Below, one piece after another: positions 13,921 through 23,036 of a stretch of DNA of 58,445 bases. Numbering within the stretch: the stretch's first letter is position 1; the number at the start of each line of letters is the position of its first letter. The stretch covers positions 1 through 58,445 of the forward strand of contig VGTL01000009.1 of assembly GCA_016874675.1 (NCBI GenBank), in the 5' to 3' direction. The notes under the pieces were generated by a model. The model saw nothing but the letters and a program-made list of their open reading frames with translations. It had not been told where the DNA came from and made no database searches. The translations under genes and the position numbers were made by a program. The stretch is from Methanobacteriota archaeon. GTDB taxonomy: Archaea; Thermoplasmatota; DTKX01; VGTL01.

Positions 13921-14820
13921 TCAGCCCTTCCCCCCTCCTTTGACGTGCACGGCCGCGCTCAGGCCGGCGACGCAGCCCTCCCCGACCGCCTTGGCCATCT
14001 GCCAGGGCGGTCCTGTCACGTCGCCGGCGGCGAACAAACCCGGGACGTTGGTCGCCATGTCGCGGCCCACGGCGAGATGGCCCTCCTCGTTCAGCGCGAG
14101 CCCCAGCGAGGCGCCCAGCTCGAGAATCCCCTTTGCGCCGGTCTCGATGAACACGCCGTCGGCGGGAAGGCTCGTCCCGTCCGAAAGGACCGCCTCCCGG
14201 ACCTGGTCGTCACCGGTGATCGACTTGATCTTTTGGCCCTCGATGATCCGCACCCTGGAGGCCCGGAGCTCCTCCGAGAGGGCGGGCGCTATCGCCAGCT
14301 TGCCGGCGACGAGCGTGACGTCCTGCGTGAAGTGCAGGAGGTGCAGGGCCCCGCTGGCGGCGGCGCTGCCGTCGCCGGTGACGACCACCCTCTTTTTCTT
14401 GAAGAAGCCGGCGTCGCAGTCGGCGCAGTAGCTCACCCCCTTGCCCTCGAGCTCCCTCTCGCCGGGAACACCGAGCCGCTTGCGCGCCGCCCCCGTCGCG
14501 AGCACCACGGCCCTGCAGGCCGCCTCCTGGCCCGATTCCGTTCTCACCTTGAAGCCGCCCTCCGCCGTCTCAAGGGAAACGGCGTCCTCCTCAAGGAGCG
14601 TCGCGCCCGCCTTCCGGACCTGCGCGAGCCCCGCCTTCATCAGCGCCTCGCCGTCGACGGGGCCCTCGACGAAGGCGTAGTTCTCGAAATGCCCCTTCAT
14701 GATGGCGCTGTTTTGGGGCTTTCCGAGGACGAGAACGCCCATCCCCCGGCGGGCGGAATGGATCCCGGCCTGTATGCCGGCTGGACCGCTGCCGAGAATC
14801 ACGATGTCGTGGATGTCCAT
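13921..14820 (-). CDS. Thioredoxin reductase-like FAD-dependent oxidoreductase
   Basis: A 299-residue flavoprotein with the two-dinucleotide-domain fold of low-Mr thioredoxin reductase. The FAD site is GSGPAG (10-15). The redox pair is C132 and C135 in YCADCDAGFF, and GLFAAGDVTGPP near the C-terminus is the second FAD motif. The second nucleotide site is altered (VVVTGDGSAAASG), and the HRR motif that selects NADPH is replaced by VAGKLAIAP. Thermoplasma thioredoxin reductase similarly lacks NADPH specificity, so a different electron donor (ferredoxin or deazaflavin) is plausible. Its disulfide partner might be the CPFS thioredoxin-like protein at 29174, though the two are unlinked. Confidence 0.85.
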   Translation of the reverse strand: MDIHDIVILGSGPAGIQAGIHSARRGMGVLVLGKPQNSAIMKGHFENYAFVEGPVDGEALMKAGLAQVRKAGATLLEEDAVSLETAEGGFKVRTESGQEAACRAVVLATGAARKRLGVPGERELEGKGVSYCADCDAGFFKKKRVVVTGDGSAAASGALHLLHFTQDVTLVAGKLAIAPALSEELRASRVRIIEGQKIKSITGDDQVREAVLSDGTSLPADGVFIETGAKGILELGASLGLALNEEGHLAVGRDMATNVPGLFAAGDVTGPPWQMAKAVGEGCVAGLSAAVHVKGGGKG

Positions 14821-14863
14821 TTCCCCCGGTCCCCCCGTGTCGCGGGCCCGGTATCGCGGTTTT

Positions 14864-15805
14864 TCAATTTGAAATTATCTTTGGGCGGGCCCCATCGCGG
14901 GCCAGGGTCACTACACGGCTGTCGACCCTTTCCGCGATAATATCATAGCCGGAAAGGGCTTTGGCGATTCGCGATGAGAAGAGGCGGACCCGCTCGTGGG
15001 AGGGCATGTTGCGCACGGTCATGTTCTGACGGGAATCACCGACGAACACGTAGCCCTTGGGCTCGATGAACATGGGCCGGGCGAGGGCGTCCAGGCGGGC
15101 GTACTCGTCCTCCCAGCCCAGGTTCCATCCCTCGACAAGGGTGTGCCTGATCACGGTCCGGGTGTCGAGCGAGGGGAGGAGCCCGAGCGTCTCGTTGAGG
15201 AGCCTCCAGCCGTTGGGGGTCCGGGGGACGCAAAGCCTCCGGTAGACCTCCTCGTTGGGCGCGGCGACGGTCACGTAGAGCTGGGTCGGCAGCGGGTCCA
15301 GCCGCTCGAGCGCCCGGGGCAACGTGCCGTTCGTGACCAGGAAGGTGGTGAAGCCGCGGCGCTTGAGCACGTCGATGAGGCCCCCGAGCGCCGGGTAGAG
15401 GGCCGGCTCGCCGCTGAGGGAGATGGCGGCCTGGTTGGGCTCCTGCGCCTCTTTGAAGAGGACCCGGTCGCAGCGCCCGTCGCCCTTGAAGCCGGAGATG
15501 AGCTGGCGCTGGGCCTCGATCGCCTCCTCGACGATGGGCTCGGGGTCGTCGCCCAGGGGCAGCCTCTCCCCGCCCTCGGGGTGGAACCGCCAGCAGAAGA
15601 GGCAGGAGTGGTTGCACGACGAGACCGCCGGGGTCATCTGGAGGCACCGGTGGCACCGTATCCCGTAGAAGTCCTCCTTGTAGCACGGCCGGCCGTGCAG
15701 GAGCTTTTGGCGCATCCAGTGGCAGAGCTTCACCGCGGAGTGCATTCCGGGCCCGACGAGGCGGTACTGCTGGCGCCGGAGGATGCGGAGGCTGTCGTGC
15801 TGCAC
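14864..15805 (-). CDS. taw1: TYW1-like radical SAM 4-demethylwyosine synthase
   Basis: A 313-residue radical SAM enzyme expected to form the tricyclic 4-demethylwyosine from N1-methylguanosine at position 37 of tRNA-Phe, using pyruvate. The SAM-cluster motif is C64-x3-C68-x2-C71 within CNHSCLFCWRFHPEGGE. Three further cysteines at 28, 41 and 54, spaced 13 apart, match the second Fe-S cluster of archaeal TYW1. SLSGEPALYP follows, as is usual in the family. Length is normal. The start (ATG at 15805) sits just after the low-complexity array ending the next gene upstream. Confidence 0.93.
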   Translation of the reverse strand: MQHDSLRILRRQQYRLVGPGMHSAVKLCHWMRQKLLHGRPCYKEDFYGIRCHRCLQMTPAVSSCNHSCLFCWRFHPEGGERLPLGDDPEPIVEEAIEAQRQLISGFKGDGRCDRVLFKEAQEPNQAAISLSGEPALYPALGGLIDVLKRRGFTTFLVTNGTLPRALERLDPLPTQLYVTVAAPNEEVYRRLCVPRTPNGWRLLNETLGLLPSLDTRTVIRHTLVEGWNLGWEDEYARLDALARPMFIEPKGYVFVGDSRQNMTVRNMPSHERVRLFSSRIAKALSGYDIIAERVDSRVVTLARDGARPKIISN

Positions 15806-15844
15806 GGCGACGGATAACGGGCGCTGCGATATAAATTGAACGAC

Positions 15845-15964
15845 GAGGGTTCAGGGTGTTTCTCATTCAGACCCTGTACCTTCGTTTTTTCCCCCGGTAC
15901 CCTGTTCCCTGAACCCTGTACCCTCGTCAGTACCCTGAACCCTGTACCCTGAACCCTCGTCGTC
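15845..15964 (-). repeat. Gene-end array, words AGGGTTC / AGGGTAC (period 7)
   Basis: Read on the minus strand it starts right after the TGA of the PQQ-propeller gene with tandem heptamers GGGTTCA and GGGTACA. It then passes through a GGGGGAAAAAACG spacer and ends with the complementary arm ACCCTGAACCCTC. The two ends (15845-15857 and 15945-15959) pair. Confidence 0.85.
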
Positions 15965-18900
15965 TCAAGCGCGTTTCTCGTCGTCATCCTCCACGGGCGT
16001 CGCTTCCAGCGGTGCGGGGTGGCTCCCCGTGCCCGGCCGCTGCGGCGCAGCGGGTGCGGCCGGCGCGGCCGCCTCGGCGGCCGGTGCCGCCATCTGCTCC
16101 TCCGGCTGGATGAGGCCCTGTTGCTTCGCCGCCTCCTCGCCGGAAAGGAGCTGGGTCTTCTGCTTTGGGCCCCTCTTCCGCCGCGACATCACCACCGCCA
16201 CCGCCGCGACGACCAGCACCAGCACGACGAGCGCGATGCCGCCCAGGAGCAGCGGGCCCGGCCCGGACGTCGTGGCCGCCACCTCGTTCGCCACCGTGAA
16301 ATCCAGCCGCACAGGGTCCGAGTTCTCCGTCCCGTCGAACGACCGGACCTGCAGGGAGTGCCTGCCGTTGGCGAGCTCGGTCGTGTCCAGCGAGAAGGAC
16401 CAAAGATGGGTGCCGAAGGCGGCCGTCCAGGCCCCTCCATTGAGGCTGACCTCGACGCGGGTGACGGCGCCGTCCGGGTCGGAGGCCGTGCCGGTGATCA
16501 CCGTCGTCTTGGACAACCTGGTGGACGGCAGCGGGTTGATGTCGACCGTCGGTTTCCGGTTGACCACGATGTTGTCCACCGTGAGGCTCAGCGACGCCTC
16601 CGGCGAGTACAGGTCCCCGTCGTAGGACCTGAACAGCACCTTGTACTTGCCGTTTTGGACCTTCGAGGTGTTCCACTCGTGGCTCCACTCGCCGATCCCG
16701 TCGGCCTCGACCCAGGCGTCCCGGCCTATCTTCAGCTCCACCGACCTGAGGGTCTCGTTGCCGTCCACGTCGGAGGCCGTGCCGCTGAGCGTCACCAGGC
16801 CCGACACCCGGGCGTTGTCCGCCGGCGAGGCCACGACCACCCCGGGCCGGCGGTTGGGCGCCTTGGTGACGGTCAGGGAGATGCGCTCGGAGACGTTGTG
16901 CCCGTTGCCGTCGTTGACGTAGAGCGACACGCGGTGGGATCCCTCCGAAAGAAGTGTAGTGAACGCCGGGCTCGAGGACAGGAAGCCGTCGATGCTCGAC
17001 GCCCAGTGGAACGACAGGGGGTCCAGGTCCTGGTCGGTGCTCTGCGACCCGTCGAAGCCCACCGGCGTGCGCGTGTCGAAGACGTCGCCGTCGCGCGGCG
17101 ACGAGATGACCGGCCTGGGCAGCGTGTTGGCGGTGAGCCCCGTCTGGAAGTTGGAGTCGTTGAACATCCCTCCCTCGTCCACCACCCGGACCACGAAGTG
17201 GTATGTGCGGGCAAGCTGCAGCCCGGCTATCGAGTGCTCGGTCGCCAGCCGGTTCGATATGCGCGTGGCGCGGGTGGTCTCGTTGGGCGAGAAGCCATCC
17301 TCCTGCGAAAGGTGGACCTCGTAGGAGGCGAAGTCGTCGTCCGTGCTCGGCGACCAGCCCAGGTCGGCCGAGGTCGCCCCCATCCGGGGCTGGTCGAGCG
17401 TCACTGCGACCGGCGCCGTGTTCCCCGTCCGGACCTCTATCTCGTTCGAGTCGGTGCGCAGCGGCGGCGTGCCATCGTCGTACACACGGACCTTGAAGTA
17501 GTAGGTCGTCCAGGGCTTGAGGTCAGGGACGGTCGTGACGTTCTGCCCGGCGTCCGTCATTGTGGCGGCCAGGGTGGAGGGGACCGGCAGGAAGCCCTTG
17601 GCGGTCCCCCGGTGCACCTCGTAGCGCTCGAAGTCCGGGTCCCCGTTCCGGGACCACGACAGCCGCAGCGAGAACGGCGTCACATCCTCCGCAGGGAACA
17701 GTGTAACGGCGGCGGGTGCGTCGTTGGGCGTGAGCGTCGTCCCCTCCACCTCGTTCGAGTCGTTGAACATCGGCGGGAAGCCGTTGTCCCACACCCGGAG
17801 CCGGAAGTAGTACCTCGTCGAGTAGTCCAGGCCGGTCACGTTCAGGCTGAGCCTGTTGACGTCGGTTATGTTGCCGCCGGGCTGGACGAGCGAAAGCGGG
17901 CCCGGCGTGAAACCGGGCGCGGTCGATTTGTGCAGCTCGTAGCGGGCGAAGTCCGCGGCGTCGGAGCGGTTCCACCGAAGGACCATCGAGGTCTCGCGTA
18001 TCTCGCCCGGCTCATCGAGCTTCAGTGCCGCGGGGGGCCGGTTGGGCTCCCCCTGGCCGAAGCAGTAGAGCTTGGCCTCGGCGCCTCCGATGTAGAGCTT
18101 TCCGGCGGCTATCGAGGGCGACGAACCGATGCCATACGGGCTGGTGCCGGCCGGCGCGTCGTGACTCCAGACCGTCGAGCGGTCGGTGACGTTGATGCAA
18201 ACGATCGTTGTGCCGTGGGCCAGGTACGCCTGGTCGCCGGAGACGGCCGGGGACACCCAGGGGATGGTGGCCACGGGTGCCGTCCAGGAGATCGAGCCCG
18301 TCGCGGCATCGAGCCGGACCAGCGCGCCCCCGCTCCCGGAGGTGCCGACGCATGCATAGACCGAGCCGTTGGAGACGGCGCAGGTGCTGTAGGATTCAGG
18401 GTACCCGGAGGCTGTGGACCAGTCGCTTCCGCCGGTCGAGGCGTTGAAGGCGTAGATCCTCCCGTTCTCGCCGGCGAAGAAGACGCGGCCGCCGGCGGCC
18501 GAGGGGGACCCGTAGCCGTGGCTCACCGTGGCGTTCCAGATGAAAGCGCCGGTGGCCGGGTCAAGGCACCGGAGCAGGCCGTTGCCGGCGGAATAGACCC
18601 TCCCCTCATACAGCGCCGGGGAGGCGCAGCTCCCCGCCGACGGCGTCGACCAGAGCTGGTCGCCGTTTGTGAAGTTGAAGCAGACCAGGTTGTTGTTGGC
18701 CGAGCCGACGAAGCTGTCGCCCGAGCCGACGATCACCCTGTCGCCGGATATCAGCGGGCTCGACTCCCCGTAGCTTTGGAGGCTCTTCCTCCAGATTTGC
18801 GTGCCGGTGGTGGCGTTCAGGCAGTAGATGTTGCGGCTGGTCGAGGCATAGAGCGCCGCCCCGTCGCAGACGAATACACGGTCCCGGGCGACATCGACCG

Positions 18901-19258
18901 CCGGGGCCGACCAGGCGGGGCTGGCCATCCCGAACCGCCAAACGCGCGTCCCGTTGTCGGCCCAGAAGCAGTACATCCCCCCGTCGTCGGCCGGGATGTA
19001 CACCTTCCCCCCGGCGATGGCCGGCGAGGAATACGAGAAGGACCCGGTGTTGTTGGACCAGAGCAAGCGGTTGGAGAGAGGGCCCGGGTCGCTGGTGTTG
19101 CCCGTCCGGGCGTCATCGCCGCGGAACGTCGGCCACGGCGGCTCCCCGCCGGCGCGGGGCGCAGCTGCCGGCACCGGCGAATCCTTTGCCGAAAATGCCG
19201 GCAGCGCCAGTCCCGAGGCCACCAACAAGGATACCAGTCCCAAAGCGCTCCATTTCAT
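15965..19258 (-). CDS. PQQ beta-propeller / Fn3 / PKD / Ig-like cell-surface protein
   Basis: A 1097-residue single-pass membrane protein. Signal peptide residues 1-23 (MKWSALGLVSLLVASGLALP...) are followed by a PQQ-type beta-propeller with WSNNTG, GGKVYIPADDGGMYC and similar blades (about 45-390). Then come three fibronectin III repeats (each with RYELHKST-like strands, about 395-690), one PKD domain with FDGSQSTDQD, and two Ig-like domains with a TASDxDG signature. A transmembrane helix lies near 1020-1042, and the cytoplasmic tail is basic, then Ala/Pro-rich and acidic. The ATG at 19258 is chosen for the signal peptide and a GGAGGGAAGG site upstream; the frame stays open further upstream only through low-complexity DNA. 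Likely surface adhesion or binding; no enzymatic residues seen. Confidence 0.85.
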   Translation of the reverse strand: MKWSALGLVSLLVASGLALPAFSAKDSPVPAAAPRAGGEPPWPTFRGDDARTGNTSDPGPLSNRLLWSNNTGSFSYSSPAIAGGKVYIPADDGGMYCFWADNGTRVWRFGMASPAWSAPAVDVARDRVFVCDGAALYASTSRNIYCLNATTGTQIWRKSLQSYGESSPLISGDRVIVGSGDSFVGSANNNLVCFNFTNGDQLWSTPSAGSCASPALYEGRVYSAGNGLLRCLDPATGAFIWNATVSHGYGSPSAAGGRVFFAGENGRIYAFNASTGGSDWSTASGYPESYSTCAVSNGSVYACVGTSGSGGALVRLDAATGSISWTAPVATIPWVSPAVSGDQAYLAHGTTIVCINVTDRSTVWSHDAPAGTSPYGIGSSPSIAAGKLYIGGAEAKLYCFGQGEPNRPPAALKLDEPGEIRETSMVLRWNRSDAADFARYELHKSTAPGFTPGPLSLVQPGGNITDVNRLSLNVTGLDYSTRYYFRLRVWDNGFPPMFNDSNEVEGTTLTPNDAPAAVTLFPAEDVTPFSLRLSWSRNGDPDFERYEVHRGTAKGFLPVPSTLAATMTDAGQNVTTVPDLKPWTTYYFKVRVYDDGTPPLRTDSNEIEVRTGNTAPVAVTLDQPRMGATSADLGWSPSTDDDFASYEVHLSQEDGFSPNETTRATRISNRLATEHSIAGLQLARTYHFVVRVVDEGGMFNDSNFQTGLTANTLPRPVISSPRDGDVFDTRTPVGFDGSQSTDQDLDPLSFHWASSIDGFLSSSPAFTTLLSEGSHRVSLYVNDGNGHNVSERISLTVTKAPNRRPGVVVASPADNARVSGLVTLSGTASDVDGNETLRSVELKIGRDAWVEADGIGEWSHEWNTSKVQNGKYKVLFRSYDGDLYSPEASLSLTVDNIVVNRKPTVDINPLPSTRLSKTTVITGTASDPDGAVTRVEVSLNGGAWTAAFGTHLWSFSLDTTELANGRHSLQVRSFDGTENSDPVRLDFTVANEVAATTSGPGPLLLGGIALVVLVLVVAAVAVVMSRRKRGPKQKTQLLSGEEAAKQQGLIQPEEQMAAPAAEAAAPAAPAAPQRPGTGSHPAPLEATPVEDDDEKRA

Positions 19259-19329
19259 CAAATCCTTCCCTCCACGCGGACCATGATTATGGCAACCTGC
19301 TTTTAAGATTATCTGTACGAACAGCAAAC

Positions 19330-19502
19330 GGGTCAAGGGGCAAGGGGCTCGGGTCTGGGGGACGGACGAATCGTCGCCGTCCCTCGACCCGTGCCCCTTG
19401 CCCCCTTCCCTTGCCCCCTTCCCTTGCCCCCCGCCCCTTGACCCCTGGCCCCTCGTTCCCCGCACCCGGCACCCCCCACCCCGCACCCTGCGCCCTGAGC
19501 AT
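19330..19502 (-). repeat. Gene-end array, G-rich words GGGGCAA / GGGTGC (about period 7)
   Basis: It follows the TAG stop of the double-propeller gene on the minus strand. The first arm is extremely G-rich, with many runs of 3-6 G; the complementary arm GCCCCTTGCCCCTTGACCC closes it at 19330-19350. The repeated GGGGCAAGGG word is shared by both arms. Confidence 0.85.
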
Positions 19503-22500
19503 CTACTTCTCGATGTCGTCCGGTGACGGCTCCGGCTCCACGGTCTCGGCGGGGGAGCGCTTGCGGCCAAGCACGAGGGCGGCGACGGCGACCGCGACCA
19601 CGATGACGATCAGGATCTTCGCCCACAGGAGCCAGGGCGGGGCCTCCGTGTAGGCGGGCGGGTTGTCCACATCCAGAGTGACGGACATCTCCGGGGAGTA
19701 GTCCGTGCCGTCGTAAGCGCGCACGGTGACGTTGTGGGGGCCGTTTCGGACCTTCGTGCTGTCCCAGGTGAGGGACCACTGGGTCGTCCCGGAGGCCACG
19801 ACCCAGTCCCCGCCGTCGAACCGGGCCTCCACCTGCACGATGGCGCTCCCGATGCGCGAGGCCGCGCCCTCTATCCTGACCTTGCCCCCGACCTGCGTGC
19901 CGTCCAGCGGGAAGGAGACCCCCACGGTCCAGCCCCATCCGGGGTTGGCGACGGTCACGTTGCGGGAGATCATCTCCGACTCGAGCGAGCCGTCCGAGGC
20001 CTTGACCCTCACCGTGTGCCTGCCGTTGGCATACTTTGTGGTGTCGAACGTGTAGTTCCAGCTGGCGTTGCCCCCGGCGTCCGCCCACGGGTAGCCGTCG
20101 ACCTGGACCATCACTGCGAGGGGCGCGCCCTCCGGGTCCAGCGCGATGCCCGAGAACTCCACGACGCCCTTGAGGACGGCGCCCTCCGCCGGGACGTCGA
20201 CCGTGACCGAGGGCGCCGTGTTGGCCGGCTTCACCACGATGTCCACCGACGCGGAGACGTTGGCGCCCCGGCCGTCGTCGACCCAGACCGTTATGGTGTG
20301 CGCGCCTGCCGGAAGGACCCGGGAGAACCGGTCGGCGCTGCCCAGCCAGCCGGTCACGTTCGATGTCCAGAAGAAGTCCAGGACGTCCCCGTCCTCGTCG
20401 GTGCTCCCGGAGGCGTCGAAGACCACGGGCAGGCGGTCGTCGTAGTCGCGGCCGGGCTGCGGGGAGCCCAGAAGGGGCGCGGGGGGGCGGTTGAGGCGCA
20501 CCACGTTCACAGTGACGGATCTGGACATGTTGTAGCCCATGCCGTCGTTGAGCCAGACGGTCACGACGTGGGCGCCGATGCCGAGCCGGGCGGTGAACGA
20601 GGGGGCGGAGCCGAGAAAGCCCCCCCGGCTCGATGTCCAGAAGAAGGAGAGCGGGTCGCCGTCGGGGTCGTAGCTGCGCGAGGCGTCGAACAGGATGTCG
20701 TCGGTGTCGTTGAAGGTCCCGCCCTCTTGCGGCGAGTCCAGCACGACGACCGGCGACCGGTTGGGGGCCTTGACCAGGATGCTCACCGAGGCGGTCCCCG
20801 AGTGCCCGGAGGTGTCGTTGGCGAAGAGGGTTATCCGGTGGCGCCCGGCCCCCAGCACCTTCGAGATCCGGGCGCCGTCGCCCAAGTCCCCCGACAGGTT
20901 GGACGTCCAGTGGAAAAAGAGCGGCTGGCCGAACGTCGGGGTGCTGTTGGTGCCGTCGAAGAGCACGGTCGCCCCCGGCTCGAAGACCGCCCCTTCACGG
21001 GGAGAGGAGATGACCGCAAGGGGCGTCGCCCGCCGGGCCATCGTGAACTTGAGGAGCGCCCCCGAGTGGCCCATCACGAGGGCGTATGAGCCGTCCGGTC
21101 TCCAGGCGACGTCGCGGAAGACCGCATCCGACCCGGAGACCGGGTGTGTGAAGCCGTGGCCGACGTACTCGAGCAGGGTGCCGCCGTCGCCGGCGGCCAG
21201 CGCGTACTCGCTGCCCGGCATCCAGGACACGGCGTAGAGCGAGCGGCGAGTGTCGGTCTGGTAGGAGGTCGCGCCCGAATCGTTGAACCGGTAGAGCGCG
21301 CCGTTGGTGCCCGACACCAGCGCCTCGCCTCGGGATGGGTCGTCGAGCCACGAGAGCGAGAAGAACGAGACGCCCGGCGCTCCCGCAGCCCGCGTCACGC
21401 AGAAGTCCAGCGGGGGGGGCAGGGCGCGCTCCTCGTAGCGGAGGATGTTCCCGCTCACGCCGGCGATGAGGGCAAAGGCCCCGTCGGGCCTCCAGCCGAC
21501 GTCCCAGAGGTTGACCTGCAGGAGCGGGTTGGCAGGCTGCTGGAGGTGGAAGCCGGTGTCGTTGTACTTGACCATCTTCCCGCTCTCGCCGACCAACAGC
21601 GCGCTGCTGCCGTCGGGTTTCCAGCTCACTGAGGTGAAGTCTATCGCGCCCTGAAGCCCGGTCTGGAGCGCCTCCACGCCGGAGTCGGAATGGTTGTACC
21701 GGAGAACGAGGCCCCCGCGGCCGCAGGCCAGGGCGTACTCCTGCCCGGGGTGCCAGGCCACGGCGTCGAGCTCGGCCACCTGGCCGGTCGGGATGTCCGA
21801 AAGCGAGCTGCCGTCGTATCTGCCCAGCCAGCCGCCGGCGCCCGCCACGAGCGCGTAGCTGCCGTCGTCGCGCCAGGCGGCGGAGAGCATGTTGCGCACC
21901 ACCGCCGAGGACAAAACGGTGAAGGCGCCGGCGCTGTACTCGGCGAAGAGCCCGTTTGCGCCCACGACGAGCGCCACCGCGGTGCCGGGCTCCCAGGCGA
22001 CGCCGCGGGCGCGGTCGGTGATGTTGTGGTCGAGCTTGGCGAGCCCGCTGCCGGTCAGGAGGTGGGCGCTGGCGCGCGTCTGGTTGATGTCGCTCGTGTC
22101 GAGCCCGACGAGCAGGGCGACGGAGCCGTCGGAGCTCCAGGACACGGCGTGGAAGGTCTGGAGGGGCGCCGGGCCCTCGGAGGCGAAGGCGGAGCCGTCG
22201 AACCGGAGCACCGTGCCCGAGACGCCGACGATGGTCGCGTACGAGCCGGGGCGGAAGTCCACGTCGGTCAGGTCGAGGGAGGTCCCGCTGTCGAGGACCT
22301 CGAAGGCGGTGGCGTTGGCCCGGCAGCAGAGGCCCTTCTCGCCCACGAGCAGGGCGTGGCCGTCGCCGGGGGCCCAGGCGCCGGCGTGGATGTCGAGCGC
22401 GGTGGTGGTGTTGAGGCGGGTGACCGACGTTCCGTCGTAGAGCAGGAGGGTGCCGTCGTTTCCCGGGATCAGGGCCGAGCCGCCGTCGGGCGCCCAGACC

Positions 22501-22946
22501 ACGTCGTTGAGGTTCTTCTGGGTCCCGGTGGCGAGCGGGCGGGGGGTGCCGCCGTCGTACAGGAGGATCGTCCCCAGGTCCCCGGCCACGAGCGCCACCG
22601 CCCCGTCGGGCCGGAAGGAGATGGCGTTGAGGTCGTCGGGGACGCCGGACTGTATCATCGTGAAAGGACGCGTCAGGAAGGGGTCGTACCTGAAGAAGGT
22701 GCCGGCGTTGCCGACCGCCAGCGCGTGGTCCGAGCCGGCGGGCCAGGCGACGCCGTTCAGGGAGCTCCCGGTCGGGTAGGGGTTTATCCATTCGAGGATG
22801 TCCCGGTCCGCCCGCGAGAGATCGGCGCGCCCCGACGGGTTCCCGGCGACCGGCGCGGGGCCGGCGTCCGTCGGGCCGGCCGGGGCGGACGGGAAGGCGG
22901 CAAGGGAGAGCAGAAGCGAGCAGACCAGCACCGGGAAGACCCTCAT
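19503..22946 (-). CDS. Double seven-bladed propeller / PKD / Ig-like cell-surface protein
   Basis: A 1147-residue single-pass membrane protein. After a signal peptide (MRVFPVLVCSLLLSLAAFPS) there are 14 repeats of about 41 residues of the form VAWRPDGSYALVxGxxGxLLxY, which equals two seven-bladed propellers (about residues 58-640). These resemble the YCF48/BNR type. Three PKD domains with FDASxSxDxDGD, two Ig-like domains and a transmembrane helix (WLLWAKILIVIVVAVAVAAL) follow, with a short acidic tail. The ATG at 22946 gives the signal peptide; the upstream open frame is shadow. It is divergent from a paralogue at 23037, with 90 bases between the starts. Confidence 0.85.
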   Translation of the reverse strand: MRVFPVLVCSLLLSLAAFPSAPAGPTDAGPAPVAGNPSGRADLSRADRDILEWINPYPTGSSLNGVAWPAGSDHALAVGNAGTFFRYDPFLTRPFTMIQSGVPDDLNAISFRPDGAVALVAGDLGTILLYDGGTPRPLATGTQKNLNDVVWAPDGGSALIPGNDGTLLLYDGTSVTRLNTTTALDIHAGAWAPGDGHALLVGEKGLCCRANATAFEVLDSGTSLDLTDVDFRPGSYATIVGVSGTVLRFDGSAFASEGPAPLQTFHAVSWSSDGSVALLVGLDTSDINQTRASAHLLTGSGLAKLDHNITDRARGVAWEPGTAVALVVGANGLFAEYSAGAFTVLSSAVVRNMLSAAWRDDGSYALVAGAGGWLGRYDGSSLSDIPTGQVAELDAVAWHPGQEYALACGRGGLVLRYNHSDSGVEALQTGLQGAIDFTSVSWKPDGSSALLVGESGKMVKYNDTGFHLQQPANPLLQVNLWDVGWRPDGAFALIAGVSGNILRYEERALPPPLDFCVTRAAGAPGVSFFSLSWLDDPSRGEALVSGTNGALYRFNDSGATSYQTDTRRSLYAVSWMPGSEYALAAGDGGTLLEYVGHGFTHPVSGSDAVFRDVAWRPDGSYALVMGHSGALLKFTMARRATPLAVISSPREGAVFEPGATVLFDGTNSTPTFGQPLFFHWTSNLSGDLGDGARISKVLGAGRHRITLFANDTSGHSGTASVSILVKAPNRSPVVVLDSPQEGGTFNDTDDILFDASRSYDPDGDPLSFFWTSSRGGFLGSAPSFTARLGIGAHVVTVWLNDGMGYNMSRSVTVNVVRLNRPPAPLLGSPQPGRDYDDRLPVVFDASGSTDEDGDVLDFFWTSNVTGWLGSADRFSRVLPAGAHTITVWVDDGRGANVSASVDIVVKPANTAPSVTVDVPAEGAVLKGVVEFSGIALDPEGAPLAVMVQVDGYPWADAGGNASWNYTFDTTKYANGRHTVRVKASDGSLESEMISRNVTVANPGWGWTVGVSFPLDGTQVGGKVRIEGAASRIGSAIVQVEARFDGGDWVVASGTTQWSLTWDSTKVRNGPHNVTVRAYDGTDYSPEMSVTLDVDNPPAYTEAPPWLLWAKILIVIVVAVAVAALVLGRKRSPAETVEPEPSPDDIEK

Positions 22947-23036
22947 GGGACACACTCGGTGCAAGATTCCCCGGAAGCCTAATAAAGGATTGCTCCGCCC
23001 GCTCGGTTGATATAGGCCTACGCCGATGAAGGTGCC

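Noticed and set aside
15845-15964. Telomere-like GGGTTCA repeats as a chromosome-end relic
   Set aside because: The block is internal, has a complementary arm and fits the same pattern as nine other arrays with unrelated words.
16019-19306. 1095-codon plus-strand frame opposite the PQQ surface protein
   Set aside because: Complement of a gene with signal peptide and recognised domains; its own sequence is Arg/Gly/Val-rich without any domain.
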